Shown: positions 1 through 10,900, counted from the stretch's first letter. The stretch is DNA of 28,612 nucleotides from Cyclaneusma minus (GCA_037179335.1 JAKZHN010000076.1:1-28612); one strand, 5' to 3'. Notes: generated by a model not told the origin, from the letters alone. Translations and numbers: made by a program.

Positions 1-170
1 AAAAAAAAAGAGCTGGGAAAATTCTCTCTTTTATGCTACTTAATATAGGAAATATTTCCACAGGTTTCTAAAGTATTTTTATGCTGAGCTCTTGCCTTGC
101 CGGCAAGTTAGCAAAAAAAAAAAGGGAATTATTATCAAAAACTTGAACTATCTGTATTTTTTTTTGGCTT
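1..170. other. AT-rich spacer at window edge, no gene seen
   Basis: I see no reading frame or RNA gene here. The stretch holds one copy of the dispersed GC element (ttgccggcaagtt near 99-111) followed by an A-run, which is the usual arrangement of this repeat elsewhere in the window. Confidence 0.6.
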
Positions 171-198
171 GTTTACACTAAATACCCTTAGTGTAAAC
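171..198. repeat. inverted repeat at head of 23-bp tandem array
   Basis: The 10-base arm gtttacacta is followed, after an 8-base spacer, by its exact complement tagtgtaaac. The right arm is the first unit of the tandem array that follows, so the array begins with a potential hairpin. It lies downstream of the last tRNA-like gene of the minus-strand unit and could act in 3'-end formation, but that is inference. Confidence 0.75.
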
Positions 199-328
199 AA
201 AAAAATACCCTTAGTGTAAACAAAAAAATACCCTTAGTGTAAACAAAAAAATACCCTTAGTGTAAACAAAAAAATACCCTTAGTGTAAACAAAAAAATAC
301 CCTTAGTGTAAACAAAAAAATACCCTTA
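183..328. repeat. 23-bp tandem repeat, six full units plus a partial seventh
   Basis: The unit is tacccttagtgtaaac plus seven A. Starts fall every 23 bases at 183, 206, 229, 252, 275, 298 and 321, and the units are identical as far as I can read. The array is intergenic. Its perfect identity suggests recent slippage or ongoing homogenisation. Confidence 0.95.
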
Positions 329-487
329 TTTCCATTAACATTTAAATAGATATTCCATCTATTGCCCATGGTACTTTTATTTAAAAGTAATTAAATTAGA
401 ATAAAGAATTTATAAAATAATAATTAATTTAAGAAAAAAGAATAAAACTAACAATATATGCTTTCTTTAAAAAAAAAGCGCAGAATA
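329..487. other. AT-rich spacer, no gene seen
   Basis: Spacer between the 23-bp array and the first tRNA-like gene. It has A/T runs and no ORF or RNA fold that I can support. Confidence 0.6.
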
Positions 488-558
488 GTTCTTATTCAAG
501 CCTCGAGCTTGGATCCAGATATTAGGAGTATCTAGCTTTACCTTTAAGCTAATAAGAA
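488..558 (-). tRNA. trnR: tRNA-Arg(CCU)-like, possibly degenerate
   Basis: The minus strand folds as a cloverleaf. The acceptor TTCTTAT pairs fully with ATAAGAA, the D stem is GCTT/AAGC, and the anticodon stem AGATA/TATCT carries the loop CTCCTAA, giving anticodon CCU (codon AGG). The T arm is weaker than in its two relatives in this window (1160-1230 and 27426-27496): the first T-stem pair is C-A and the loop reads CTCGAGG rather than the usual TTCGANN form. It follows atp9 on the minus strand. It may be a functional isoacceptor or a decaying duplicate. Confidence 0.7.
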
Positions 559-606
559 TAAGAATTATATATATATATAATCTTTTTATAAAGACAAATT
601 GTACTA

Positions 607-831
607 TTAAGCAACGTATAATAGTAAGAAAGCCATCATTAGAGCAAATAAACCTGTAGCTTCTGCAAAGGCAAAACCTAATATTGCATAAGAAAATAGC
701 TGACCCCTAAGTGAGGGGTTTCTAGCTACACCTAATATTAATGCTCCAAATACTACACCTATTCCTACACCAGCTCCTATTAAACCTGTTGTTGCTAAAC
801 CTGAACCAATTATTTTTGAAGATTGTAACAT
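607..831 (-). CDS. atp9: ATP synthase F0 subunit 9 (c subunit)
   Basis: This 74-residue protein has the normal length for a fungal mitochondrial c subunit. It has two hydrophobic helices (about residues 12-37 and 48-72) joined by the polar loop ARNPSLRGQL that contacts the central stalk. The proton-binding acidic residue is visible in the second helix, within GFAFAEATGLFAL. Ten or more copies form the rotating c-ring in the inner membrane. The ATG at 831 is the natural start and no intron or insertion is present. It lies downstream of tRNA-Arg(UCU), with the CCU-like tRNA following. The frame is entirely typical, and this is one of the few genes here untouched by GC-element insertions. Confidence 0.98.
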   Translation of the reverse strand: MLQSSKIIGSGLATTGLIGAGVGIGVVFGALILGVARNPSLRGQLFSYAILGFAFAEATGLFALMMAFLLLYVA

Positions 832-1002
832 TTTTGATGGTTATTGTCTACAATAAGTAAAATAAATGAGCAATATAAATCCAAGATTTATTAATAGGTA
901 GAAAAAACTTTATTAAGCATAATAATTGCTTATGCAAATATATTTAATTTATTGTTATGCCTTTTTCTTTTTAAGGCAGGCCTTGCCCTTGCCGGCTAAA
1001 AG
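832..1002. other. atp9 leader region with GC elements
   Basis: Upstream of atp9 on the minus strand. It is AT-rich near the gene, then holds a GC cluster containing the tgcctttttctttttaaggcagg element (about 959-982) and a gccggc core. No start signal can be identified with confidence. Confidence 0.5.
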
Positions 1003-1110
1003 TAGGCCGGCTCTTCTTTCCCAAAAAAAAAAAGAGGCCGGCTCTTCTTTCCCAAAAAAAAAAAAGAGGCCGGCTCTTCTTTCCAAAAAAAAAAAAGAGG
1101 CCGGCTGATC
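1003..1110. repeat. tandem GC/poly-A repeat, about 31-32 bp unit
   Basis: The unit is aggccggctcttctttccc followed by 11-12 A and a G. Starts fall near 1003, 1035 and 1067, with a partial fourth at about 1098. Units differ mainly in A-run length, which points to replication slippage. Open frames read through it are products of the repeat, not genes. Confidence 0.9.
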
Positions 1111-1159
1111 TTCCTTTCGAAGATCAGCAGGCAGGTAAATAGCATAAACAAATGATTAA

Positions 1160-1230
1160 ATTCTTATCCAAGACTCGAACTTGGACCCAGATATTAGAAG
1201 TATCCTGCTCTGCCATTAAGCTAATAAGAG
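1160..1230 (-). tRNA. trnR: tRNA-Arg(UCU)
   Basis: The minus strand gives acceptor CTCTTAT/ATAAGAA (first pair C-A), D stem GCTT/GAGC, anticodon stem GGATA/TATCT with loop CTTCTAA (anticodon UCU, Arg AGA/AGG), and a canonical T arm CCAAG-TTCGAGT-CTTGG. This is the expected fungal mitochondrial tRNA-Arg for AGR codons. It lies between the cox1 end and atp9. Its body is nearly identical to the CCU gene at 27426-27496, and the flanks beyond its 5' end are shared as well, so the two arose by segmental duplication. Confidence 0.9.
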
Positions 1231-1282
1231 TATAGAATATCTAAAATATATAGAAGATCTAATATATTTTAGATATTCTATA
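1231..1282. repeat. 20-bp perfect inverted repeat (hairpin)
   Basis: Arm 1231-1250 (tatagaatatctaaaatata) is the exact reverse complement of 1263-1282, with a 10-base spacer. It directly abuts the 5' end of tRNA-Arg(UCU), between that gene and the cox1 3' end, so it could form a processing or terminator hairpin in the minus-strand transcript. A shortened palindromic version is at 27499-27528. Confidence 0.9.
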
Positions 1283-1340
1283 TAGGCTGCAGCTGTCTGA
1301 CTAGCCTGCAATGAACGAAGTAGTCTGCTTTGCCTCAGAA
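1264..1340. repeat. segmental duplicate of 27510-27597
   Basis: The stretch containing ggctgcagctgtctgactag and ending near agaagcatgcctac recurs almost unchanged beside the tRNA-Arg copy at 27426-27496. Together with tRNA and hairpin the shared block runs from about 1160 to 1340. Confidence 0.9.
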
Positions 1341-1449
1341 GCATGCCTACTTTGTTGTCCATCACAAAATTTTTTCAGCCAAAAAAATTAGAGCATGCCT
1401 GCTTCTGAACAAAGTAGAAGATCAGCTTGCAGCATGCTATAAATAAAAT

Positions 1450-1650
1450 TTATGCGCAACATACACAAGCTATAGCAAAACAGTTCTGACAATAATTGGC
1501 AACTGTCTGTGTAATTACTTCTTTACAGACATCACATGCAGTCCCTTGTATAGATGGATCCGTAATAGCTGCAAACCAATGAGCACCTTGACACTTAATC
1601 TTTAACATAAGAAGATTAGCATCGTGAGCACAAACCTTACAAAAATTTAT
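1450..1650 (-). CDS. Cys-rich ORF continuing the cox1 frame after its stop
   Basis: Directly after the TAA that ends cox1 the same frame stays open for 66 codons to a second TAA. The predicted peptide holds ten cysteines, mostly in pairs: FCKVC, KCQG, ACDVCK, YCQNC and ACVCC. One more Cys lies just before the cox1 stop (GCVHG), and histidines follow in CAHD and GAHW. Such spacing resembles a zinc-binding module. I do not recognise a family. It has no ATG near its beginning, so it could be a former or read-through C-terminal extension of Cox1 (Cox1 itself ends normally near LPLQS), a separate small protein started at a non-ATG codon, or chance. The retained Cys pattern argues against random sequence. 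Confidence 0.45.
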   Translation of the reverse strand: MNFCKVCAHDANLLMLKIKCQGAHWFAAITDPSIQGTACDVCKEVITQTVANYCQNCFAIACVCCA

Positions 1651-1993
1651 TTATCCATGTACACAACCTGTTCCAGCACTTTGTAAAGGTAAACTTACAA
1701 ATGCGTGAGGTTTAGGAGGGCTGTTAAGTGCTCACTCTAAGCTATTATAACTTCTATTTAATAGTGTTTGTAAACTATCACTGTAAAATTGTGGTCTTAA
1801 TCAAGGATATCTTGATGTAGGTTTACCCTCAACTAACTGTGTGTAGACTATTTGTAAAAATAATCAAGTAGCTACAACACTTATGATAGAACCGAAACTA
1901 CTTATTAAATTTCATCCTGCAAATGCATCAGGGTAATCACTTATTCTTCTTGGCATTCCTTGTAAACCTAAGAAATGTTGTGGGAAGAATGTC
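1651..1993 (-). CDS. cox1: cox1 exon 7
   Basis: 343 bases encoding [20 protein letters not shown] through [14 protein letters not shown] and a short tail SAGTGCVHG to TAA. The same frame continues into the Cys-rich ORF at 1650-1450. Confidence 0.94.
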
Positions 1994-4900
1994 ACATTAC
2001 AAAAACTATGATAAATTTCTTATCATATAAACGTGGACTATATCTTAAGCTATACATAAAGTTCCTGTATAACTTTTCTTTCGTGTAGTCTCTGAGGATC
2101 CTACTAAGATAATTTCATCGGTAGGTTTCCTGCTGATTATCTAGATATACTTAAGATTTTTACTTATTGATTATTTTATAATCGTTAAGTACTTAAGCCT
2201 TGTGAGAGTTTCCAGCATATAGAAAGATTGAGAGGGGCTAATGGGGTTTATTCTTGACGAGCTGGACGCGGTAAAGATTGTATGATTCAGGATTCGCCGT
2301 TTAAATCTATTCACTGGTCGGTGTCTATACTTTTTTTTATAAGTGTTCATCTAACCAGCAGGCAGGAAATGTTGTCTAGCTCCATTAATGGATGGGAATA
2401 TTAATTCTTCACCCTGCTTTAATAAGAAATAGGCTAGCATCTGGTTATAACAAAAAACAGCTTTACCACCAATACCATACTGGGTGCTTCGCATCAGAAA
2501 GTTGACCTTTTAATCCTTTAGATGGATGGCTATGATTAAGGTAAAATTGTTTAATACCCTCCTTCGGTCAGCAATAGCATTTATCTAGCGAAGCAAGCAG
2601 GGGAACTAACAGTACCGTATTTGGGGTGACTTTCTTTTTTGAATAGCTCTTTTAGTTTATTTATAGTTTCAATAGAGTTTTGCTTCTTTGCCAGCAGGCA
2701 GCCATCAGAAAACCTGATGAACTACCTGCAATTTTTAAGACATTATATCTAGGAGTGCTTCGCCTAAAAATCCATTCATTTTTGTTCTAATTCTGAACAG
2801 ACTATAGTATCTGAAGCACAAATTTCTAATATACCCCTCCTTCGGTCAGAAATTTTTTAATTCATACTTTCTCATTGCTCTAGCTAATACTATATTTGTA
2901 GCCTTATCAGAGTTTGCATGGTAAAAGTGAGAAGTCATTCTTTTAGATAAATTAATACTACTCCCCCCAAAGAATTAGGCCGGCTTTGGATGCTTCGCCC
3001 AAAAAAAAGACTTACTTCTAGCCGGCAAGGGCAGGCGACTGCCTGCTGGTAAGCCCTTACTTGCCGGCAAGTTGAGGCAGGCGACTGCCTCAACCTGCCT
3101 GCTGGTAAGGGTAAGCCCTTACTTGCCGGCAAGTTAGGCAGGCGACTGCCTCAACCTGCCTGCTGGTAAGGGTAAGCCCTTACGGGACTGCCCTTGCCGG
3201 CTAGAAGTAAGGGCTTACTTCTCGCGAAGCAAAGCCGGCCTAATTCTTTGGGCAGTCCCTTTTTCTAGCGAAGCAAAAAAAAAAAAAAGGGGGCTGCCTT
3301 AAAAAGAAAAAGGCATTCCTTACTTCTCGCGAAGCAAGGCCGGCAAGAAATCATTAGTTATTTTATTTATAAATAAATATATTCCAGATTTTCCTCTTAA
3401 AGCAAGCAGGCATATAAATAGCTCTTTTACTTTCTTGAATATTATTAAAAAACATAAGAAAATTATTCTTAGGTGAACCACCAGGACCTGCCGAATCATG
3501 ACTAAATCTTTTTCCTATTCTCTTGCTTGTGTCAAAAAAATACATTCTTCCCTTTACATTAACCCCTATAAACAATATTCAGAAATGTACTTTACCTAAC
3601 ATTGTGTTATAACTTAATCCTAATATTTTAGGAATTCAGAAATATCATGCACTAAATAGTGCAAATACTGCTCCCATACTTAAAACGTAGTGAAAATGAG
3701 CTACGACGTAGTACGTCTGTTTATGCTTTTAAATTATGTGGAACTATATAACAATATTAAAGATGTAAACAAACTAAGCTCCATTAATTAACAATTGGTT
3801 AAAGGCTTTACTGTTAGATTGCTTTCACCATATAGGCTCATTGGGGGGCGAAGCACCCCAACTTGCCCTTGCATAATTTTATTATACACATCTGGGTGTT
3901 TATGTAATAAAAAAGATAATACGTAATGCTCCTGCTCGGGAGTAAACGTATATTTACTTAATGACGTTAAACCTAACAACCTTTGAGCTTCTAGCCCATG
4001 ACCGATGTTACCTAATAGAGGTTGGGGTGCTTCGCCCCACCATGGTTATTATAATTATATAGCTGATTAAAAGGGTTAGCTACGAAAACAGAACCGTTTC
4101 TTTTATTAGCTCGGATATTATTATTAGGCATCATAAGATTATTAAGAAGAACCTCCGGAAAGAGGTAATTCTTTAAATCTACACTAATATAAGTGTAATA
4201 ACTGTAGTATAGCATAGGGAGTATGTCAAAATACCAAATATTAACCCGAATAATATAGCTAATAATAAAAATGTTTATAACTGTAAACCAGAAAACTTTA
4301 CCCATAACTAAAACTTTAATAATGTTTGTTAAGTTATTAGCTCCACTAATAAGCAATTTGTCTACAATAGCAACGTATAAAGGTAGTAGTATAGCCATAA
4401 TAATATAATATCAAATAGATATTACATTACAAGGTGAACTTAATACGTCTACACCATAAAAAAAATAAATAGAAGATCTTAAACTTAAGCCTGTACTTGA
4501 CATAGCTAATAAGATAAACCCAAATTTTTTTTAGATATTTTATTTAAAAATATTAAGAGTGTTTTGCTTAGATAAACAAAACATCCCTTTATACTTAAAA
4601 AATTTAAATAATAAAGTATACTAACTAAAATTGTAGACATGAACAGATATAGCTGCAATAATGTAGCGAATACCTGCTTAAACTCTATTTATATGTTTCA
4701 TTTAAGCTAAGAATTAGCCTTAACCTGCGCTCTAAGGTTTAAATGAAACAATTTATTAGAGGATCGGACTAAATCTTTATTAATTTTAACCATTACTTTT
4801 AAAATTAAATACACTGCGTATAGTCTCTACAGATCTAGAAATATAATAAATTATTATATTAATAAACCCACGGGGTTGATTACAATACTGTCGTATTGTA

Positions 4901-7900
4901 CTAGCATTATAGTACGTATTATAACTTTCACCGTTCGCAATACATATATAATATATATCACGGATTAAATCTCTATTTAATAAAAGGATATAGTAAACTT
5001 AAGTTCAATCAAGCAATGTGACAACACAACACATTAATTAATAATAAACAAATAAAAAAACCCTGGTTTGATACTAAGTTTAACCTACATTAGCATGAAC
5101 AAACTAAATGTTACTACAAGCAAACTAACCTAAATGTGTTTAGACATGTGATAATGTCTAAAATTTAAATAGGATACCGCTTTATAACCTAATAAAGGAT
5201 ACTTGTCAAAATGTTCAAAGAGAAGTTTCCTAGATTCCGCATTATATAAATATAAACGGTAGTATTCAAAATTACCACCTTTTTTTGCTTTATCTTTAAG
5301 AATGGCGGTATTACTATTAAAATACTGACTAATTCAGATAAGAATATGTAATTCATCATTTTGTCCAATAGCAAAAGCACTTTTTCTTAAATAACCTTTT
5401 TCACTGAAAACTAAAGAGAAATTACCTTCTGCTTCTATAAACCCCGATAGTCAGGGAGCAAAATATGCAGGTCTTTCCTGTTTAGATAGTTCAAGTAATA
5501 AAGCTTTTTTATTGCTATATTTAGCATTTCTATTAACTAAGAAATTTTCTAGATCTTTTTCTAGTAAACAATTTTTAACAAAATCTAATTGACATTGTTT
5601 TCTAGCCGTCAATAAAGGATATCTAGCTAAAATTATAAAAACCTTAGCTAAGTCGTTTTTATTGCTTGCTATCCATGTAACGTATTGATTTTTTCTTTCT
5701 ATAACAACTCTACCCCCTACTACCTTTTTTATTTTGTTAAGCATAATAAGATTTTCGGGTGTATTTTTTAAAGAAATAACGATACGCACTATTATGCTAT
5801 TAGATTTGTTTGAATTTAAATTGCTGGTTATAGAACCATCTCCTTCTAATAAGCCAACAAAAAATTGTTCTATGTATGACGTATCTTGAACACTTAAATT
5901 ATCTAATTTAATAGGAACATTTATGGGTTTAATATCCTTTTCTGTTTTATTATTAATAAGTTTATCGTGGAATGCAATATCAAGTGACGCGTTCGCTAAA
6001 ACCACACCACTTACGAATAAAAAAAATCATTAATTTATTAATCTTACATAACTAAAGATATATCCTTTATAAACACCACCTATCTTAGCATAATTTTTGA
6101 TAGTAATATGACTTATTTTCAATGCTCTTTGAGCATCCATTACTCCTTCATATTTAGCAATAAAAATTTTATTAATATCATACACAAATACTGCTTTTTT
6201 TATATGACTATTATTAAAAATATTTAATACTAATTGTTCACATTCTTTTGAAAATCAATTGGCTATTTTAGGCGTGTCACTTATATTATAAGGTATATTA
6301 CTTAAGTATCATCCACCTCTAAATAATGTTTCTTCTTTGATAACATTAACTAGTGTAGGATGATTTGATTTAATTAATTTAGCTAAAGTTAACACTGATG
6401 GAAAAATAACTAATAATTCTTTAAAAGAGTTATATACATAAACAGGGTAAGCTGAATTAGCTTCAATCATTCTTACCTTGCTTTCAATAGAATGACTTTT
6501 ATTATAAAAAGGATTATTTTCACCTGTTAAAGCTCTTGCTATTAAACCTTTAGTTTTATCAGAATGTCTTCTATTATTAGCTAATTCAGATAGTAACTTC
6601 TTAGTCTCCTCTGTATGTTTATAACCTAAAGAAGAATAACCTTGTTTTAACACATTATAATAAGGAATTACATGTGTTATATAAAAAGTTTCTCTAACAG
6701 TCAAAGATTCAGGTTCAACATATTCTAAAATTAAAAGAGTAAAGTTTGATTGATCATATTTAAGTAAAGCTCTTACAATAGGCATATTAACATTTTGTTT
6801 ACTTTTTAAAAAAGTATTGTTAAGATAATTTCTCATTCTAGAAGCTAAATTAATAGAACTTCCCACGTAAGCATGACCATTTATTTTGTTAATTAAGCAG
6901 TAAACACCTGATTTATCTCTTTGTTCTTTTAGTATATTAACTCTATCTTCTTTTAAGCTGCTATAAATTTTTACAGGTTTTAAATTTTTTGTGTTATCAA
7001 AAAAAAAAAAAGGAGCGGCTCCTTCTGCTTCTGCGGTGAAGCTGCCAGCCGGTATAGTATCAAAGTTAGAATAAGAACGATTTATGGTTCCCGCCAACAA
7101 AGTAAGGCCGGCACTATAATTTAAGCTATAATTAATTAAATAAATTAATGAATATTTTATTACATGGACTAAATCTTCTCATAAAAAATTATGAGGACTA
7201 CGTATAGTCTCTGAGGTTCCCATTAGGGTATTTTTATTGTTTAAAACAATTATGTCCCTAGCGAAGCAAAGGGAATGGTTACCTGCTGATTGTTCAAGAT
7301 TATACATTATCACTGAGATAAAAAACTCGAGTAGCATAATTGTCAGAAGTTCTCAGCATATAGTAGTCTTTAAAAGGAGAGCTAAGTGGAATATTAACCC
7401 TCCAATTGTGAACATGAATACGAAACCTAAAGCAAATAACATTGAAGGTGTTAATTGTAAAGATCCCCCGTAACATGTTGCTATTCAACTGAAGATTTTT
7501 ATACCTGTTGGTACAGCAATAATTAATGTAGCAGCTGTGAAGTAAGCACGCGTGTCTACATCTAATCCCACTGTATACATGTGATGACTTCAAACAAGGA
7601 ATCCTAATACACCAATAGACATCATAGCATATACCATACCTAAATAACCGAATACACTCTTGTTAGAGCTAGCGGATATTGTAGTACTTATTATACCAAA
7701 TCCAGGTATAATTAATATATAGACTTCTGGGTGCTTTATTTTTAAGCATTAGTGTTACTTATGTAGTTAAACATACCATGAATATAACGCAGATGAGACG
7801 GATTATCTAACTTTCAATGAATTAACCTTATTTCTTCTCGACCATTTATATATTCGGTTTTAATTTCTATACCGTGTTGTATAAATGTAGCTATTGTTCA

Positions 7901-10900
7901 CCCATCTGGGACAACAGGTATAAAATTTGTATATAGAGTACCATTTTGAAATCTATTAAGATCAAACTTGAAAAAACAGATAGTTAATCCACGTTGAGCT
8001 ATAGCCCACATTCTACCATTACCATTGTTATCTGTGTTAGCCGCATCACACTGATCCCACATCTGATCTAAGTGTTTGGCCCAACTAGGAATACTACCGT
8101 CAATTCCGGCCTTTTTTACTTCAACCAATAAACAAGGATGGTTTTTACCTGTGTTATCGGGTTTTCCTATAGTATAATCAGGGTGGTGAGCTTCACCTAA
8201 ACGCTGTTCTGGACTAATATAAAATAAAGGATAACGGTAGTAATAAGGAAGAATCATGCTAGTAAGTCTGGAGTAATCTGCCTCATACTGTCTAACTCTA
8301 TTGAGTTGATTATTCTTTAAAAAATTTATAACATAGTATATATTAACATCATTAAAAACACTAGCTTTCAAGATTAATTTTTCTTTTGAAGGAGGTAACC
8401 TAAAATAGTTAATAATATCATTATTGTATACACATAATAATGAGAAAATAATAAATAGGCTAGTTAAAGAGTGCTTAAAAATAGAAGGACTATATCTTTA
8501 TCCTCTATTATTTCATTTGTCATTAAAAATTTGTCATGCTTTAGCTAAAGGGCTAGCAGGGCTATCTAATGAAGCAGAATATGCTTTCATAGATTTTAAT
8601 TCATAATATTTATCTGTTAAAAACAATCTTTGTTTTTTGTTAGAAAAAGAGGGATATTTTAAAAGATAAGCTTTAAAAAAATCGATATCAGTTTTTGCCT
8701 GTATAGATCATTTATAATAACCATTTTGACCTTTATCAAAATAAACATTACCTCCAAAAATATTTTTGAAACTAATTACGTCTTGCCGGCAAGGATAACT
8801 TATTAGTTACCGATATAGTTAACTGGGGATAACCATCTTTTATAGAATAAGTTATAGTACCATCAGCATCAAAAAATCCTTAAAATCATCCATTTTCAAT
8901 TGTAATAGTTGAAGGATGTACTATATTTATACCTAAGTTTAAACAAACAAACTCTAATTGTTTAATTCTTGATGTATGCCTTATATTACCATTAATTCTA
9001 TTAATGAGCTCTATCATACCCTTTTTATTGTGTAATCTATATCTTAAAGCTTTTACACCCGATCTTAATTTTATAGATCCACCTAATTTTGGTTTTATAA
9101 TAGCTAAAGCATGCTCATCTTGTAAACCCATTGTTATTTCACAACTAGTATAACCGCCCTTACTAACTAAAAGACATCCGTCTCCATCAATAAGTCCGGC
9201 TAGCCATTCATTCCAAGACTTTTCTTTTAATGAAAAATAATCTTTAGAGGTAGAGGATAATGGACGTGTAGTCTCTGAGGTTCCTACTAAGAAATTAGAT
9301 CTTTTTGTTACCGGCAGATTGTCTGACATTAATAAAGTTTTTACTTTATAGGGATAACAATTAAAAAACATATCACTTACTAATAAAGTATCTATTAATG
9401 AGTAATCAGATTTCCCGCATATAGTCCATTTCATTAAATAAATTACTTTATTTAGGGGCCACGTTTGACCGAAGAATCCATTTTTTCAAATTTAATTTGT
9501 AACTTTTTTTTCTACATATAATTATTAGAAAAAAAAAGTTATCTCGTATTAAACCCAGGTATCGTTAATTAAAATAATTACGAGCTTGTGCGAAACATAG
9601 AATATATGCTTCGGAAAAAACCGACTGTACATTAAGCATCGTTTCAGACACCTACCGGTGAACCAGTCTGTAGCGGTTCCTTAAATAACCGACGGTCTTT
9701 AAATGAGAAATTTATTAACCGTTAACACCAGTATTGCTAATATTTATACTAACTTTTCCTTATAAAAAAAATAATTTGGGCTCTAAAAAAAAAAGGGCTA
9801 GCCTTGAATGCCCCTTGCCCTTACTTGCCGGCAAGTTGAGGCAGGCTATTGCCGGCTAGTAAGGAATGCCCTTACTTGCCGGCAATAGCCTGCCCTTTAA
9901 TAAGAAATAGGCTCTTCCACTTACTGGACTGCCCAAAGAATTAGGCCGGCTCTTCTTTTCCAGTAAGGGCTTACTTCTCGCGAAGCAAAGCCGGCCTAAT
10001 TCTTTGGGCAGGCCTTGCCTTTTTCTTTTTAAGGCAGGCCTTGCCTTTTTCTTTTTAAGGCAGCCCCCTTTTTTTCTTGCTGGCAAGAAAAAGAGCAGGC
10101 AAGGCATATTTAATTTATGTTAAAAATCTTATATAATATCATATAATTTTCTAACTTAAGAGTTACAAGTAGTAATATCTAAATATTAACTAAATCTATG
10201 GTAAATTGCTAAGTCGGATCTTATATCTTTTTACATCTGTCCTAATAGCTTCATAACTTATTTAATGTATACGTTAAACCATGACTTGTTTTCCCTTTTT
10301 ATTGGAGACGCAGTAGAACCTAATTTAAAGAATGTTTGATTTATTTATCATTCTAGCCTTTTCAATCATAAGTTTTCTTTCTTCCGGTAAAAGATGTTTT
10401 TTTGCTTCTAAATCTTTATAGATTTGTTTTCATAGAATGTAAGATAAGGATTTTTTAGTTAAGAGGGAATATTTATCAAAATAAGGAAAGATATTTGCAC
10501 AAGCTTTTACTCCAGCTATACGGTATTCATAAACATCTTTAACAAAATGATTACTAACAATTCCCGCATTAAACAAAGTAACGAGATGTCTTAATACAAC
10601 GAGGTTGCTTTCCCCTTTTTGGCAAACATTATAATTAAAACTAAACCCTTTCTTCTCACCTATAGAACACGTAAAACATCCTTCTCCATCAGTAAAACCA
10701 GCTAGTCAACTGTTATCTAAACTAGGTTTAATACAGTTTTTAATCATTATTATAGGTTCTAATCTAATAGAACCTTGATTTGCTCAAATATTAAAAGCTT
10801 TTATAAACTTTTCTAACCTGTCTTGTTTAGTAGGCAATATTATATTACCATTAAAAATTTTTATAATTACTTCTATTTCTTTTTTACTTTGTGTAACATA

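Larger units (their letters stand above)
1994..3555 (-). other. cox1 group I intron 6 (IB-like)
   Basis: About 1562 bases. S (AAGATATAGTCC, near 2033-2044) and R (CAGAGACTACACG, near 2084-2096) lie near the 3' end, with a P-like element (ATATGCTGGAAA) near 2205-2220, so the decayed ORF is in the 5' half. No G directly precedes the best exon join; shifting one or two bases changes this. Confidence 0.83.
3717..5963 (-). other. cox1 group I intron 5 with two ORFs
   Basis: 2247 bases between FHD and TYYVV codons, ending in G. R-like (GTAGAGACTATACGC, near 4817-4831) and S-like (AAGATTTAGTCCG, near 4768-4780) elements place the core after the LAGLIDADG gene. About 1050 bases then remain before the 3' splice site, far more than P9 needs, and they hold a second ORF. 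The region 4504-5129 contains the core and AT-rich sequence, no other gene. Confidence 0.87.
7734..9467 (-). other. cox1 group I intron 3 (IB-like) with two ORFs
   Basis: 1734 bases between exon GGT and exon CACCCAGAAGTC. The R element (CAGAGACTACACG) is near 9265-9277 and the S element (AAGATATAGTCC) near 8487-8498. A LAGLIDADG ORF fills the R-S interval (P8) and a second, unrelated ORF runs from S to eight bases before the 3' splice site (P9 side). Confidence 0.88.

Noticed and set aside
183..328. Possible CRISPR-like array
   Set aside because: Units are contiguous 23-mers with no variable spacers; it is a plain tandem repeat in mitochondrial DNA.
1994..3555. Group II intron in cox1 exon 6/7 because the intron end is not G
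   Set aside because: Clear group I R and S elements (CAGAGACTACACG, AAGATATAGTCC) are present and no GTGYG start or domain V; the boundary is just ambiguous by a base or two.
7237..7593. ORFs on both strands over the exon 4/intron 4 border
   Set aside because: The minus one is cox1 in a wrong frame, the plus one its shadow; the correct cox1 frame is clear.
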